Notes: generated by a model from the letters alone, not told the origin. DNA of 64,000 bases from Ridgeia piscesae (GCA_025642075.2 JAODUO010000142.1:10001-74000), one strand, 5' to 3'; numbered from the stretch's first letter, positions 33,541-47,538 are shown. Program-made: numbers and translations.

Positions 33541-36500
33541 TTAGCTGTGTCTACCTATATGTCAGTTTGTCCCAGACAACACACCACAGTTCTCTTCATG
33601 GAAATGATGACGTTAGTCGGTGAAATACATCCGTTTGGATTCCTGCATTGATGGATGGTATCACGGATTGCTGGTGGGCACACAGTCTTGATCAAGTTTC
33701 ACGAGTTTCTTGCTCATTATATCACAAGTGTGTCGTACCATTCCATAGACACAGAAGGTGTGAAGGTGTTTATCACATTCCTACAGCCTTCCTACACATG
33801 CTACTAAAACAGAATGGCCTGTAATCATGTACACTGGTGCATTTAAGTGTACAAAGTTGTGCATGGTTAACATTACTTCATGCTTAGTTTGAAGTAAATC
33901 TGAGCTGTTTCTATGGTAAACAATCATCAAGTGAGGTATGGTTTCAAAGGGGAAACACTCAACCATTCATTGATGGCTTTTCAAGTAATAACTGAATTAA
34001 ATGTGTTATTGCGTGTTGGACAGTGCATGAAATCAATGTGTTATTTATAGGTCTTATATTAGAGTTTGTTTTTAAAAATGTGGCACTCGAGTAGCTGTAA
34101 GAGAAGTTGATTAGATGTGGCAGATTGTGACAGGGGCTTGCTGGCGTGACACAGGACCTCCCGTCTAGTGGACCAGTCTTGTAAGTAGAGTCATGGTCTC
34201 TCGCGGTCATTTGTCACCAGTTGTTCACTCATGTCAGCTCTCTACACCACAGGTACTCATTTAGCTTTCTATAATTTGTTACATTACTAATTTACTGTAA
34301 CTTTTCCAGGTGTAACAGGCTGAGTTTGTTAGTTGCTGATGTTCAGTCAGAGAGTCTTGTGTAATCGTTTACCTGCACTGCCATCTAGTGGCAAGTATGG
34401 TAATGAGAGTTGTTGTTGAGCTTCAAATTGCAGAATTGTTGTACAGTCTTATCCATAGTTTATTTAAAATTATTAATTCTTGTGAAGTGAAGTAACTAGT
34501 ACAGAATATGTCGCAAGTAGAAACCGACTCATTTGTCACTTCCTTGTTGTTGTAGTTTGTAAGGTTACTTAGGAGCTGCCTCTTTGTAGTATGTTATTGG
34601 CCTTCAGAACTCCGAAAATGGCCGACGTATGTAAATGTTTAATTAAAACTGTTCACCAAATTATCAATACTATTTTTTTCAAAAAACAACCCGATTTTTG
34701 GAGTGGATTTAAACATGAAAACAAAGTATTTTTTTAAAATTTTTGGGGGAACCCAACTACCTTTTAAATGGCATTTTTCTTTTTTTTTCACCCAAAATTT
34801 GGATTTTATTTTAATGTCTCAATTTTTACCTGGCCAAAAAAAACGTTTGGTTTGATTCTTTGAATTTTAATTAAATTAAGGCCCATTGGGGAATGTTTGA
34901 GACAGGTAAAAGATTTTTTCACTCGCAGGTAACGTGGTTAAAACTGGTGGTAAAACAAAAGGGCTTTAGTTAAAAAATTTTTTGATAACAGGGCACCCGG
35001 ATTCACTGACGCCATTATGCCCTGTTCCTTAAAAATTTAATTTTTGTCTTTTTCCTTCAAGGAAACAAATTGGCTTTTAATTTTGTCATTTTTTTCCATT
35101 AAACCTGTGACTTCCAAAAAGGGTTTAAAAAATCAACCGCTCAAATAAACAACTTCAACAAACTTCAACATACTCCGATCACCAAAAGTATTTTTTACTT
35201 TTTATTTTAACCATAACAAGGGGTGTTAATAATAAGTTGTGAATAAATTATTATATAAAATTTTAAAAAATTTGAAAACACACACCTTGGGCCCTTATTT
35301 TTGCATTTCAATTACTTTGTCTGCCAAAATACGCAGTTTACCCAATACTTTTAAAATTAAATAAGTTTAACCTTATCCCTTTTTTTGGGGACAACAATTT
35401 ATTTAAAATTTAGGGTTGTTCTTAAAATCCGTCTAAACTCCGCCAAGTGGTTTTAAGCAACGGTTCCCCCTACTTCCCGGGGAAAAGGGAACCCAAAATA
35501 GGGAAGGGGTTTTCAACGACCCAAATCCAATATATTCCTTTTGGCGGAAATGCGGGCAGAACTTTTCTGCCCCAACACCTGTGTTGGCAATGCAACATCC
35601 CCCCTTAAATGGGGGTTTTTTTCACCCGAGCCAAAAGGGGAACTTTGACCCCTTGGCCCCTCCGGGGTTTAACCGAGATGTCCGGATTCCTGCAGTTTGT
35701 TGGGCGTCGTGGGCACCGAGCAGTAACGAGTGGGCCCGGAAAAAAATGGGGAATGAACTGCCTTTTTCATCACTGGACCGGGCGTCACGGGCCCACTTTT
35801 CCTTTCTTCCCTTTTCTTTCCCCCTGTCCTTTTCCTGCCTCGTCTGTCCTCAATGGTTTCACTGTGCAGATTGCTCCTATATATCAGAGTCCCCTACTTC
35901 CTTGGTGACTGTGACCCGTGAAACACCCTTCCCTGGCTCACTCACGTCTCTCTGTCTTCACTGGGAACTTCACTCTGTGATTAACACTGCCTTTCCCCTC
36001 CTCCCTACCATCTCTCCTCTCTAGTCCCGAAAAATTCCATTATTGCCGCGAAAACTCCCATAATTGCCCCTTTCCATAGCCACCAGTCCCCCACTTTCTA
36101 TGAGATATATAACGACTAGACGCGGTGAGCCCGACAGACCAACAAATTTTCCCTATTCCTGCCAGTGCCCATCAACTGGCTTCACTGACATCCTGCACAG
36201 TGCGCATATGCAGAGCACCCGATAATGGCCTCCGCCCAAGTCCTGGCTGCGGCCTCCCTGAGGAAATACCTGTTCGTTTAGTGAGGGGCGTCCGCCACCC
36301 TTGTTTGTACGGGCCGGGTCTGGCGTGTGGCCCCCCGGCAGACTCGGGACAGGGGCACACACTACAGAAAAACCGCAGGAGAGGGCAGCCATCTTGGGTG
36401 CTTGGATGGATAGGGTGTTTAGTGTGTGCAATAGACCAGCCTTGCTAAAGAGGAGATACAATAAAGGAAATTGGAAGACAACAGAACATTCCAAGTTACA

Positions 36501-36856
36501 GGAAATGACTTGAAATAACTGCTGCACAAGAAGACAGCAGACAGGTGAAACATGGAGGGACTGAGGGGGTGAGCCCCAGGAGGAAGTGGGGGAGGAGAAG
36601 GTTAACGATGCAGTCAGAGTGAATGGTAGGGAGGGACGGATCGAGGGACGGAGGGAGGGAGAGAGAGACAAAAATAGGGAGGGAGGGAGAGACGGGCGAA
36701 TAGAGTGTGAGAGAGGGGGGGAGGAAGGGGGGGCAAAGGAAAAATTAAAAAAGGGGAAAAAAAAAAACAAAAACAAAAAAAAAGGGGGGGGGGGGTGGAT
36801 TGGGGAAAAAATCAAAAAAAAAAATAAAACGCGGGAAAACAGGCAGAGAGAGAGAC

Positions 36857-36898
<42 letters not shown>

Positions 36899-37516
36899 AA
36901 ACACCTCGGGTGACAAATGAGTGCAGAAAATGGCTTCTTTCCACCATTTGTTTTCCGAAACTGCCGGAAAATTTTGGTGGGGAAAACAGGGCCAAAAAAA
37001 ATACCAGACATCTGTAAACACGCAGATGACCAAGTGAATCAGCCAGATTCACATACACGGCATAACGGAGTGAATCAGCAAATCCCACTTACATTAAAAA
37101 ATGCATTTTTGCATTGTCAACATCAGGTCTGTTGGTTGCAGACAACTGCTGTCTAGCTCCTGGCACTACCGAGGCCTCATGAGGTTATACTAAATTACAT
37201 GAGACATTACTGTCAGTTGGAAAACTTCAACCTCATTCTTGTTTGCCTTTCTCTGAAGCTAGAGACCAGTTGCTACAAGACGGCATGTGGCAGACAGTCT
37301 CACTAAGCAAGACAAAACTTAGAACAACGTTCTCAAAATCACCTAAATAACCATTGTTTGTGCCAATAATTGTAAGTACCAGGGTATCACTGTATTTCTT
37401 AATGTTTAATTATGATCAATTAGGAATAAAACTAAGCAGATGACCTTTGGTCAGTTTACAACAGTAATCTGCCAAATGTAGCAACAGAATAATAAATGGT
37501 GCCTCAAAGGTGTGTG

Positions 37517-37574
<58 letters not shown>

Positions 37575-40500
37575 TTCAGGCACCCTAGATTACCATGTAA
37601 ACATTGACCTACAGGACTTATCAGGGAGTATTATGCTTATCGTATATTGATACAGGTTGATTGTACTCTGACGCAGGTAGATTACCTGTGAACCACCTGG
37701 CCAGCTCACAGGTGTTATAATCGACATAATGACTAAACCAACAGTTCACACAGCCTACCTGTCTCGTTCCGCTCTGACTGGCCACAAGAAAGACCACTAA
37801 ATATAAGTACATGTTATGTACACATGGGACATAATGGCAGTCATGTGAATGACCTGGTGCCCAAATGTTGATCTAAACAATGTTTGTAACTCACAGTTTC
37901 CCTTTGTTTTACACACAGCAGTCTGTAGACGGACACGTCTAGCACATCGCATGAGTGAAACAATCATTCTATTTCCTGTCTACAAACATGGTCCCACAGG
38001 GATGGGCAACTTAACGGTTTAACTCTGACAATGTCAAAGCAGGATCTAAGCCAACCGTTACTTGACTATTTTAGGAACACAGGTAAAAAGTTGAGACACT
38101 TAAATAATAACTACCACAATAGTTGGTGACAATAAAAAGATACAATGTTCCATGGTTGAAAGGAATCAGATTGTGTGTCACACCAGAGATTTACAACACA
38201 ACACTAGGCTTTGCCTTGGTTCTATGTTTATAACTCCTACTGGCCATTACAACTCTGGTTGTTTTCTTCCGACTAAAATAGTATTGATAATTTGGTGAAC
38301 AGTTTTAATTAAACATTTACATACGTCGGCCATTTTCGGAGTTCTGAAGGCCAATAACATACTACAAAGAGGCAGCTCCTAAGTAACCTTACAAACTACA
38401 ACAACAAGGAAGTGACAAATGAGTCGGTTTCTACTTGCGACATATTCTGTACTAGTTACTTCACTTCACAAGAATTAATAATTTTAAATAAACTATGGAT
38501 AAGACTGTACAACAATTCTGCAATTTGAAGCTCAACAACAACTCTCATTACCATACTTGCCACTAATAGAGCATGTACAGTCATTACTGTATTAAAAGTA
38601 CACTCATGATGAGCTAATATGACAATAACAAACTCAGTCTGTAAAAACACTGGATAAGTTCAGTTAAATAGTAATGTAATTAATTTAGTAAACTAAAAAA
38701 GGTCTGTGGTGTAACAGCTGCATTGTGAAGCAACTGGTACAAACATGAGGTGAAACAGCATGACTCAACTTACAAGAGTCACTAGACAGGTCTGTTCACG
38801 CCAGCAAGCCTGATCTACCAATCTGCAATTTAATCAACTTTACTTAGCACTCGTCATTTTAAAAACAAACTCTAATGAGATCAAGACCTATAAATAACTT
38901 GACATTGAGAGATTTCATCATGTCAACATTGGGCATACTACTTTTAATTCCATTATTACATGTGAAAAGCCATTAATGATTCTTGAGTGCTCTCAGCTCA
39001 CCCCTTTGACACTCATACCTCCTTGAGATTTACCATAAACTGCTCAAATTTACTGTCAAACTGCTAAGTAATGTTAACCATGACGATTTGTACACTGTAG
39101 AATGCGTCTAGTGTCCCTTAGGCCATCATGTTATTCCAGTTACATGTGTAGGATGTAGGCTTAGGCATGTGATACATCTTCAAGTTCTTGTCTATGGAAT
39201 GTGTGTTCCGGATCACACTTGTGATACAATGAGTGCGAAGTAAACTCGTAAAAACTTGATTCAAGACTAAGTGTGCAACAACCAGCAATCCGTGAACCTT
39301 AGTCCATCAATCACAGGAATAAACATACGTAATTTCAGACTGAAATGTAACATTTCATAAGAGAACTTTTGGTGTGTTGTCTTTTTCGGTGATCAAAATG
39401 TTACAGTTCAGTCACGTGTTATGCATGAGCACATCCGCTAATGTCAAGCTATAACCTTAGAACGCTCAACTACTTCACTGCTGTTTTACAACCGTTGTAT
39501 AAATGGCCACTATCAGTCATCAACTTACACCTTTATGCACTACATACAGAAGTCTTTATGACAAAATCTTGGAATAATGCATCATGCATGTTTGAAAGTT
39601 GACATACAGATGTTTACTGGAGGACAAGCTTACGTCTGTTATGCGACCACACAGCTAGATTATAAAAAACTGAAACAAAGTGAGGGACATTTAGTGTATC
39701 GGTTCTAACAGCTCTTATGCGTAGATTTACTTATCACACTGTGTGTGGTGCATGCCAGGTCACACACCACATGACCTAGGCTATATGGAAAAGTGTAGCA
39801 TACAGTAGTTAAAGCAGAATATGTAGTAAGTATATATAATATAGTATTATATAAAACAAAACATACTACAATTTAGTCACTTAAATGGGCTTTGGGACTT
39901 GTATAGTCACATGCATCTGTGTGCATATGCATGTGTGCATGCCTTTATGTGTAGCAATGCATTCGCATGTGTGTGTGTGTGTGTGTGCTAACTATATGTG
40001 TGTGTGGGGGTGTGCATGCCTTTGTGCATGTATGTGTGTGTGTGCGTGCGTGGTGTGATCATGTGTGTGTATCATGTGCAGGAGCTGTCAGGTGTTGTGT
40101 GTTGCATAGTGTGTATGTGTGTGTGTGTGCATGTGTGTGTGCATGTGTGTGGTGTGCGTGTGTGTGTGTGTGTGTGTGCATGCCTGTGTGTGTGTGCACA
40201 CGTGCTGTGTGTATGCGGCGCGCGTCATGCTTGTGCGTGCGTGCGTGCTGCATGTGTGATGATGTGTGTGCTTAGCATGTGTCTACCTATATGTCAGTTT
40301 GTCCCAGACAACACACCACAGTTCTCTTCATGGAAATGATGACGTTAGTCGGTGAAATACATCCGTTTGGATTCCTGCATTGATGGATGGTATCACGGAT
40401 TGCTGGTGGGCACACAGTCTTGATCAAGTTTCACGAGTTTCTTGCTCATTATATCACAAGTGTGTCTACCATTCCATAGACACAGAAGGTGTGAAGGTGT

Positions 40501-43500
40501 TTATCACATTCCTACAGCCTTCCTACACATGCTACTAAAACAGAATGGCCTGTAATCATGTACACTGGTGCATTTAAGTGTACAAAGTTGGCATGGTTAA
40601 CATTACTTCATGCTTAGTTTGAAGTAAATCTGAGCTGTTTCTATGGTAAACAATCATCAAGTGAGGTATGGTTTCAAAGGGGAAACACTCAACCATTCAT
40701 TGATGGCTTTTCAAGTAATAACTGAATTAAATGTGTTATTGCGTGTTGGACAGTGCATGAAATCAATGTGTTATTTATAGGTCTTATATTAGAGTTTGTT
40801 TTTAAAAATGTGCATAGCCCGAAGAGAATTGATGTGGCAGGTGAAAGGGTTCTGGCGTGGCACAGGCCTCCGCTATGACCAGTTTGTAATGATATGGTCC
40901 TCGCTCATTTACCGTTTACTAGCAGCCTACACCAAGGTATCTTTAGTTTCAAATTTTTACATTCTAATTATGTAACTTTCCAGGTAACAGCTAGTTTTTG
41001 TTGCTATGTTCAGTCAGAATCTTGTTTCGTTTACCGGGATGCCCAGTGGCAAAAGGGAAGAATTTTTTTAACTTCAAAGGGAAATTTTGTAATTTTACCA
41101 ATTTTTTAAAATTTTAATTTTGGAATTTTAATAAAAAAGAATTTTTGCAAGTAGAAACCATCATTTGACTTCCCGTTTTAAAATTAAGGGTTTTGGATTT
41201 CCCTTTTTTTTAGTTTGGCCCCTTAGAACTCGAAAATGGGACGTATGTAAAGTTTTAAAGTTACCTTACTATTTTAGTGAGAAACAACCGGAGGGGGTTT
41301 TAAAAAGAAGCAAAGTAAAATTTTTTTTGGGTAAAAAACCTTTTAAATGAATTTCTTTTTATTGTTTTTTTCCAAAGTGGAAAATTTTTTGGGTTTAATA
41401 AAAAAGGGGTTTAAAACAAGTAAAGGTTTTTTAAAGTAGTTTTTTTAATTTCTCCGTTTTTGGGGGGAAAAAAGTTTTTTTTCCCAGCCTTTTTTAATGC
41501 CGTCTAACCCGGGAACAAAAAACCCCTTTTAAAAAATTTCCCAATTAAACGCCAAATTATTTTAGTGAAAAGACAATTTGGGGGAAAAAGGAAAAAAAGG
41601 TTTTTAAGGGGAAAAAATTGTCATTTGGGGTGGGAGGGGGGCAGGGTTTTTTGGGGGGGTTTTTTGTTCCAAAAGGGCTTATTTGTTTTTTTTGTGGCCT
41701 TTTGGAACTAGGGGCTGGGGTTTGGTTTTTTTAAAATTTTTTAAAAAACACCCCCGGGAAATTTTCCCCGGGGTTTAAAGGGTTTTTTGGTTTTTTTTTA
41801 ATTTTTTGAATAGGAAAACTTTTTTTATTCAAAAAATTTTAAAAGAAAGGGTTGTTTTGAGGGAAACCAAAAGGTTGCGATCACCAGGGGTGGGTTTTTG
41901 CTAACCGTGTGTGTAAACCTTCTTGTTTGGGCCCCTGCCTTTCCCAATCAAAGAATTTTCAACATGACTTTTAAAAAAAGGTTTTTTCAATAAAGAAAGG
42001 GGTTTGCAAGTGCAGTGTTTGGGGGGGTGGTTTTTTTGTGGATCCTTTGGGGGCCAAAATGCTTTTTGCTCCCCCGGGGGACCTGTTTGGCCCGTCTCCT
42101 TTCTGAAGCACCCCGGGGTTAGGGGTAAAAATTTCCCCAGAAAACCCCGGAAAATCTTATCGTGAAAACACTTAATGAAAATAGGTTCGATCAATGGTCT
42201 CTTATCAGTCACATCTTGTCACTGTATCGTTAGCACCTCAGAACAGAAGGTGGAGGGTGTTTTTCCCCCCAGCCTTCCCCCCCTCTACTAAAATGTTTTT
42301 TATGTAAAGTCATTTTTAAAGGAAAAAGGGATGGTTAATCATCTTGTTAATAATTTTGGTTTTTATGAAACAACTAATGGATGGTTTAAAGGGAAAAATC
42401 CTATTGAGGCTTTCGTAATAATGTTGTTTATTGCTCTAAAATCAATGTTTTATTTAAATTTAAAATGATTTGTTTTTAAAATTCAAAAAAAGTATGAAAA
42501 ATTGAAAGTTGGCAGTCAGGGCTTGTTTGGGTTAAAAAAGGCCTTCCAGTTGGGTCTTTAATAAGTTTCCCCTCGCACTTTTTATTTTTATCATTCAATT
42601 CAACCAAAATATCATTTAGTTTTTAATTTGGTTAACATCTATTTGTATTTTCCAAAAGGGGACATTTTTTTTTTTTGTATTGTTAGTCCCCCAAACCCGG
42701 GGTATCTTTAAACACGCCACTATGGCGTATAAAAGGAATGTTGGTTTGGGCCCAAATTGCCCGTTTTGGGTAAGGGGCTACCCCTGATAATTCCCGTTTG
42801 AAAAAACCCCAGAAAAAAATTCCCCCTTTGGGGAAAGGGTAACCCCATGGCCGAGTAGTAATTTAAGGGTTAAATAAATCTATATCGGGGAAAACTTTAA
42901 AAGTTGTGAACCATTAGACTTCTAGGACTGGCCCGGCCCGTAGGTGTTTTAAAAAATTTTAAACTTAGACAAATTTGTTCTTTAACAGGGAACTGAATTT
43001 ATTGGCAAAACAGTGGTAATTAATTTGGGGTCTCTTTTACCGGGGTCCAAAAGTAAACGGTGGTTTAACCGGGACAGAATTGTCATACCGGGTTTTCCAA
43101 ACCCTTGGCCATGTTTTGACAAAATTAAAATTGTTTCATCTTCCTGGAAATCTTTTACTTCGGGAAAACAAAAAATTAGTTAAACTTTTTAAAACCTTGG
43201 GCCCCAAAGGGGTAAAAAAAACTCCAAAAGTCCCAAAAAAAACATTAACAAACTTAAATTTGGGGGCTCCTTGTTTTTTTACTTTTAAACCAAACAAAGG
43301 GGGGTTTGAAGTGTTGTAAATAAGTCATTTACCTGATGGGAAAGTTGGAAAACCTCGAAAGGGGATAATATCAATATACCTGTTCCCCTCTGCTTTAAGT
43401 TTGATGGCCCAAATTTTTCTTAATCGGTCCGGGGGTGTTAAATTAAAAATTTTAAAATAAAAATTTTTAAAACAAACCCTTTGGGCACAATTATTCTTCA

Positions 43501-44064
43501 CATTGGGTTTACTGTAAAACTCCCCAAACATCCCAGTTTTTTTATTAATCAAATTACATTAAAAAACCCGTGGTTTGGGACCAAAAATTTTGGCAATGGT
43601 TTTTTAAAGGGGGAAAAAAGTGTATTTTTGCTGCAAAGGAAAACTGGTTGAAAAATTTTCCGCCCCCTTTTCAAAGGTTCTGCTTTAGAGAAACACCCCC
43701 AAATGTTTCCCTCAAACCATGTCATTTATGTATAACCTCATGAGGCCTCGGTAGTGCCAGGAGCTAGACAGCAGTTGTCTGCAACCAACAGACCTGATGT
43801 TGACAATGCAAAAATGCATTTTTTAATGTAAGTGGGATTTGCTGATTCACTCCGTTATGCCGTGTATGTGAATCTGGCTGATTCACTTGGTCATCTGCGT
43901 GTTTACAGATGTCTGGTATTTCATGCATGTTTGTTGTGCGCTCGTGTTCTGGCACCGAGCCAAGTCTCATCTCTCGACAGTCGACAGTTGTCGGAAGACA
44001 AATGGTGGAATGAACTGCCAGTCTTCTCTGCACTCATTCTGTCACCAGGTGTCGTCACTGGCTG

Positions 44065-44099
<35 letters not shown>

Positions 44100-44700
44100 C
44101 CTCCCCTTTCCTCCGCCCTTTTCCCCTGCTGTTTTCCCGGGTGTCCTGCTTTGTCCCCTGCCCTTCATTCCTCCCCCTCCCCCCCCATCTCCTCTTTTTG
44201 CTTCCGCCCTTTTTTCCCCTTTTTTTCTCTCAGACGTCCCGTCACACAACACAGTGTAGTGTGTGTCGTCCTGTCTCACTCCCATTGTCACTTTCACCAG
44301 TCAGGACACCGCAGGACCAAGCGCTGTGGTGCCAGTGACAGACGTCTTGGGCCCTAGCACCTGTACAACAACCGAAACAGGTAGTTCCTCAGGGAGGCCG
44401 CCTAGTCTCAGGACTGTGGGTTCGGAGGTCGCCATTATGCAGGTGGCTGCGTGTTCATATCGCGGCAGCTGAATCGCAGGATGTCATGTGACAGCCAGAA
44501 TTGATGGGCACTGGCAGGAAGAATAGTGTCGACTTGTTGGTCGGTGGTCGGGTCTCTACCGCGTCTCAGCTCTGTGTAATATCTCCATAGAAGACTGTGC
44601 GGCGTGACTCGAGTGCTGCACCAACGAGTATAGGAATGGCAATTACTCGCCGGCAGTTGTCGCTGGCAACACTAAACTGTCGAAATTGCTTTCGCAGGCT
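33085..44700. other. Probable unsplit long-read fold-back (assembly artefact)
   Basis: Segment A (33085-34660) recurs reverse-complemented at 38275-39880 and forward at 39895-40820, and again in degraded form at 42240-42600. Segment C (43730-44580) occurs reverse-complemented at 36120-37190 and degraded forward at 35640-36100. Segment D is clean only in reverse at 37190-38280; forward it is a homopolymer-rich low-quality text at 34660-35600, where CACTGACGCCATTATG can still be aligned to the reverse complement of D. Near-identical stretches differ mainly by small indels. Tracts 34660-36100 and 40900-43720 are full of GGGG/CCCC/TTTT/AAAA runs unlike the rest of the window. Open frames in this interval should not be trusted. 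Confidence 0.8.
44055..44100. repeat. (CT)n tract (reverse copy (GA)n at 36840-36895)
   Basis: Short pyrimidine tract inside segment C. Its reverse complement appears at 36640-36900, one of the anchors of the fold-back. Confidence 0.8.
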
Positions 44701-45374
44701 CAGAGCAGGCAGCATTGATTGTAGGGTGGAGGCAGTGAAGGGGGCAGTGTTACATCACAGCTCCCAGTGACCAGTTCCCAGTGACCAGCACAGAGGGAGT
44801 AGCCGTGAGTGACCAGTTGGTGTGTTTCACTGGTGTCCCCGTCACCCAGCGTACAAGGTGTTCTGGTTGTGCACTCTGTCGTGTGTTGTGATTGCAATCT
44901 GCATCGTGCGCTGTGTGGTCAGCGTCATGTGTACTGATTGTCACTGGTTACCTGTGACACGCCTGCCGGACAAAGGAAGACTCGGGAAGTGGCCGCTACT
45001 CAAAGTTGGTGACCCGTGACGTCCAAGGTCCAGTGCTATGACACAAAGGCAGTGTCACTCCTTGCAGGCTAGTGGACCGGGTCCACTCGTTACTCGCTCG
45101 CAGTGCTCCACGCATCTGACCACAGATCTCGCACGGATCTCGGCACGGATCTCCGGTTAAATCTACTTGGATGTGGCAAGTGGTGCATGAAGCTCTCACG
45201 CATGTGTGACTCGGTGTGAAGGACACACGGAGGTGGTGTAGGAGGGGAGTGTCTCACAGCAGTGACGCAGCACAGCGTAGCATGGAGGTCAGCAAAGTTC
45301 TCGCACCAGCACTTCCTTGCAGCAGAAGAATATCACTTGGAGCTGTGGGTCTGTTGAAGTACACACTTGCCGTA

Positions 45375-45582
45375 GGTGTTGGTGCCTCGACACACTGGAT
45401 GTAGGAGTGTAGACTGCTGCATTAATACCACAACACACTTGCTGTGAGTGTGTAGACGGGAGTGTTTACAGTACAACACACTGGATGTGTGTAGAATGAA
45501 GTGTTGATGCCACAAAACACTGGATATTAGTGTGTAAACTTCAGTATTGACGTCACAACACGTTGGATTTGAGTGTGTAGAC
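45375..45582. repeat. ~55-bp degenerate repeat before alternative exon A
   Basis: Four or five imperfect units around ACACACTGGATGTGAGTGTG and TAGACT. In one of them the linker, elsewhere TTGATGCCACA, reads TTGACGTCACA and so contains the CRE. Confidence 0.65.
45548..45555. promoter_or_regulatory. CRE palindrome TGACGTCA upstream of alternative exon A
   Basis: A perfect 8-bp cAMP response element, 95 bp before the candidate ATG at 45643. No TATA box was seen. It lies in a repeat whose other copies lack the site. Function is inference from motif and position. Confidence 0.4.
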
Positions 45583-45642
45583 TGCGTACGTACGCACGCG
45601 GACTGGAAGTAAAATTGTGCAGTGCACTAACATTAAGCAGCC

Positions 45643-45715
45643 ATGGCGACAACCCAAGGTGATAGTGATATTATCACACCCTTCGACGTCTTTGCCAAGG
45701 CTTTTGCTATGGCAG
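45643..45715 (+). CDS. PLEKHG5: Candidate alternative first coding exon A of the PLEKHG5-like gene
   Basis: ATG in a near-ideal context (GCAGCCATGGCG) opens 24 codons, MATTQGDSDIITPFDVF then AKAFAMA, and the frame meets ATGGCAG|GTAAAT, a good donor, in phase 1. The exon at 62134 requires phase 1, so the splice would read AFAMA-AKEGSDPH. The resulting protein would lack the Cys/His motif, the cassette and the RBD-like domain but keep everything downstream, including DH-PH. An intact CRE, TGACGTCA, lies 95 bp before the ATG and the palindrome TGCGTACGTACGCA 47 bp before it. PLEKHG5 genes in vertebrates do have several N-terminal isoforms. Chance agreement of phase is one in three, and no transcript is available. 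Confidence 0.6.
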
Positions 45716-47205
45716 GTAAATAGACTTTACTTCACAACTTACTTCATTAACACCCCTTGTTATGGTTAAAATAAGAAAGGTAAAGCAATATCTATGTTGT
45801 GATCGGCCACGCTAGTGTTGACAGTTTGTTGAATGTTGTTTATTTGTTAGCTTGTTGAGTGGTATTTATTCCCCTTTGGAAAGTGCACAGGTTTAGATGG
45901 ATAAGTAAATGACATAATTATTTTGATGTTCGCCGAAGTAAAATGATTTCCAGCGTAAGATGAAACAGGTTCGGTGAACCGTGAAATTGTCAAGGAACAG
46001 TGGCCAGTAGAGATTGAGTACCCGGTAGTAGACAATTCCTGTGGCCGTGCTTATGCATCAGTTTCACTCATGGACACTCGGTCATTTCACGCATGACTGC
46101 CCCAGTGCTAATTCACCACTGTTTACCTGTCCGAGCTGACGACACTTCAGTTGGAGCACCTGCTCTCAAGACCACACTAATCCTTGTCTTAATTGGCTGC
46201 TTAAATATTTTAATAATCAGTCCTACAAGACAGCGGCCCAGTCACTAAGACAGTCTAATGGGTCACAACTCTCCCTACACAGTTGTGGATCCCTGAGTCC
46301 CAGTAGAGGGTTAGTTCCTCAACCTGTCCAGGAGGGAGGTTAGTTTCTCACTCGGTCCAGTAGAGGGTTATTCCCTTGTCCGCCGAGAATGGGGGATTAG
46401 TTTCTGAGGCTTTTCAGAAGGGTGCTGGTGTTCAGTCTATGCAGGGGCTAGTTCACCATCTACCCAAAACAGGGCAAGTTCCTGTGCCATGTCTCACATT
46501 AGAGACATTTATACAAGTCCATAGTGGTCTGTGATTAATTGATATTGCACTTCAGTGTGAGTGGAGCTAACTAATGACATTAAAATAAAAATGTACCCAT
46601 TCTGTAAAATACAAATAGATGTTAGATGTCCACATTACCAATATCTGATAATGTATATAAGTTGTTGAATTGTAGATGATATATAAATGAAAGGTTGCTA
46701 TGTTAGAGTTGTAACACGTGTATTGATAAGAGCAGACTGGAAATAAAAGCCATCAGTTTGTAATTCTGAAACAAGACCTGACTGACAACTGTTCAAGTGA
46801 AATTCATACGTTGATTATTGAAATTCTTGAAATGAAAGCCAACAGTTTCCTAATTCTTAAACCGCAACCATTTTAATGACTGTTGAAATTTGAGCCACCG
46901 CTTTCAAAACTCACGAAGCTAGAGCTTCCACGATGCATGAAACTAAAGCAAACGTTTTCATAATTCTCGAAATGAGAGCGTGTGTGAAACTACGCAGGAG
47001 TTGGATATTGATAGAGACGGATTGGGCCGAGTGACGGTGCTTCATTAGATCCACATGACAGGTGAACACAGAGACTGCATTAACTGCCAGTCTCTCTCTA
47101 GTCTCTCTGTCAGCTCACGGTCCACATAATAAACATTATATAGAGCCACGCTGCTGCAGACAAACCACACACACTGCCACACTACCAGCTACTGACCGGC
47201 CTGTC
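45716..47205. other. Large intron after alternative exon A, unique sequence
   Basis: Nothing recognised except loose repetition of TAATTCTTGAAA/ATGAAAGCC words at 46740-46985. Confidence 0.5.
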
Positions 47206-47207
47206 CT

Positions 47208-47538
47208 AACACGTAGTAGCGCAGTGACCAGAGTGTTGGACTCTCGACTAAGAGAACCAGGGTTTGAATCTTGTCCAACCTTGGGCCAGTTTATTCACTC
47301 TACATTGCTCCAGTTTGCTCAGCTGTATGAATGAGTATCTGGCTATAGACAGTGGTGGACATGTGTGTATGAATAGTTTTTATGCATTAATTGCTGCGTG
47401 GCTGGATGCTTCCCAGAGAAGTTGAGACGGTGTTCGATTGAACAGGTCTGCCAGGGAAGTCAAGTGTAAAGCACTTTGAGCTGTCCTGAGGACTGGATAC
47501 TGCACTGTATTATATAAGAACTCAAGCTTTACCTTTGT
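47208..47538 (+). mobile_element. tRNA-derived SINE, copy 3 (full length)
   Basis: The most complete copy. It has a tRNA-like head (A box GTAGCGCAGTGACCAGAGTG, diverged; CTCTCGACTAAGAGAACC; B box GGTTTGAATC). The body is GCTCAGCTGTATGA, CTGGCTATAGACAG and GCGTGGCTGGATGCTTCCCA. The tail is GTAAAGCACTTTGAG then TCCTGAGGACTGGATACTGC, ending AGCTTTACCTTTG. About 330 bp. Head matches copy 1, tail matches copy 2 in reverse, which defines the family from this window alone. Confidence 0.88.

Noticed and set aside
36153..37088. 311-codon minus-strand ORF
   Set aside because: Lies in the reverse-complemented, homopolymer-rich part of the fold-back and over a (GA)n tract; frame and sequence are unreliable.
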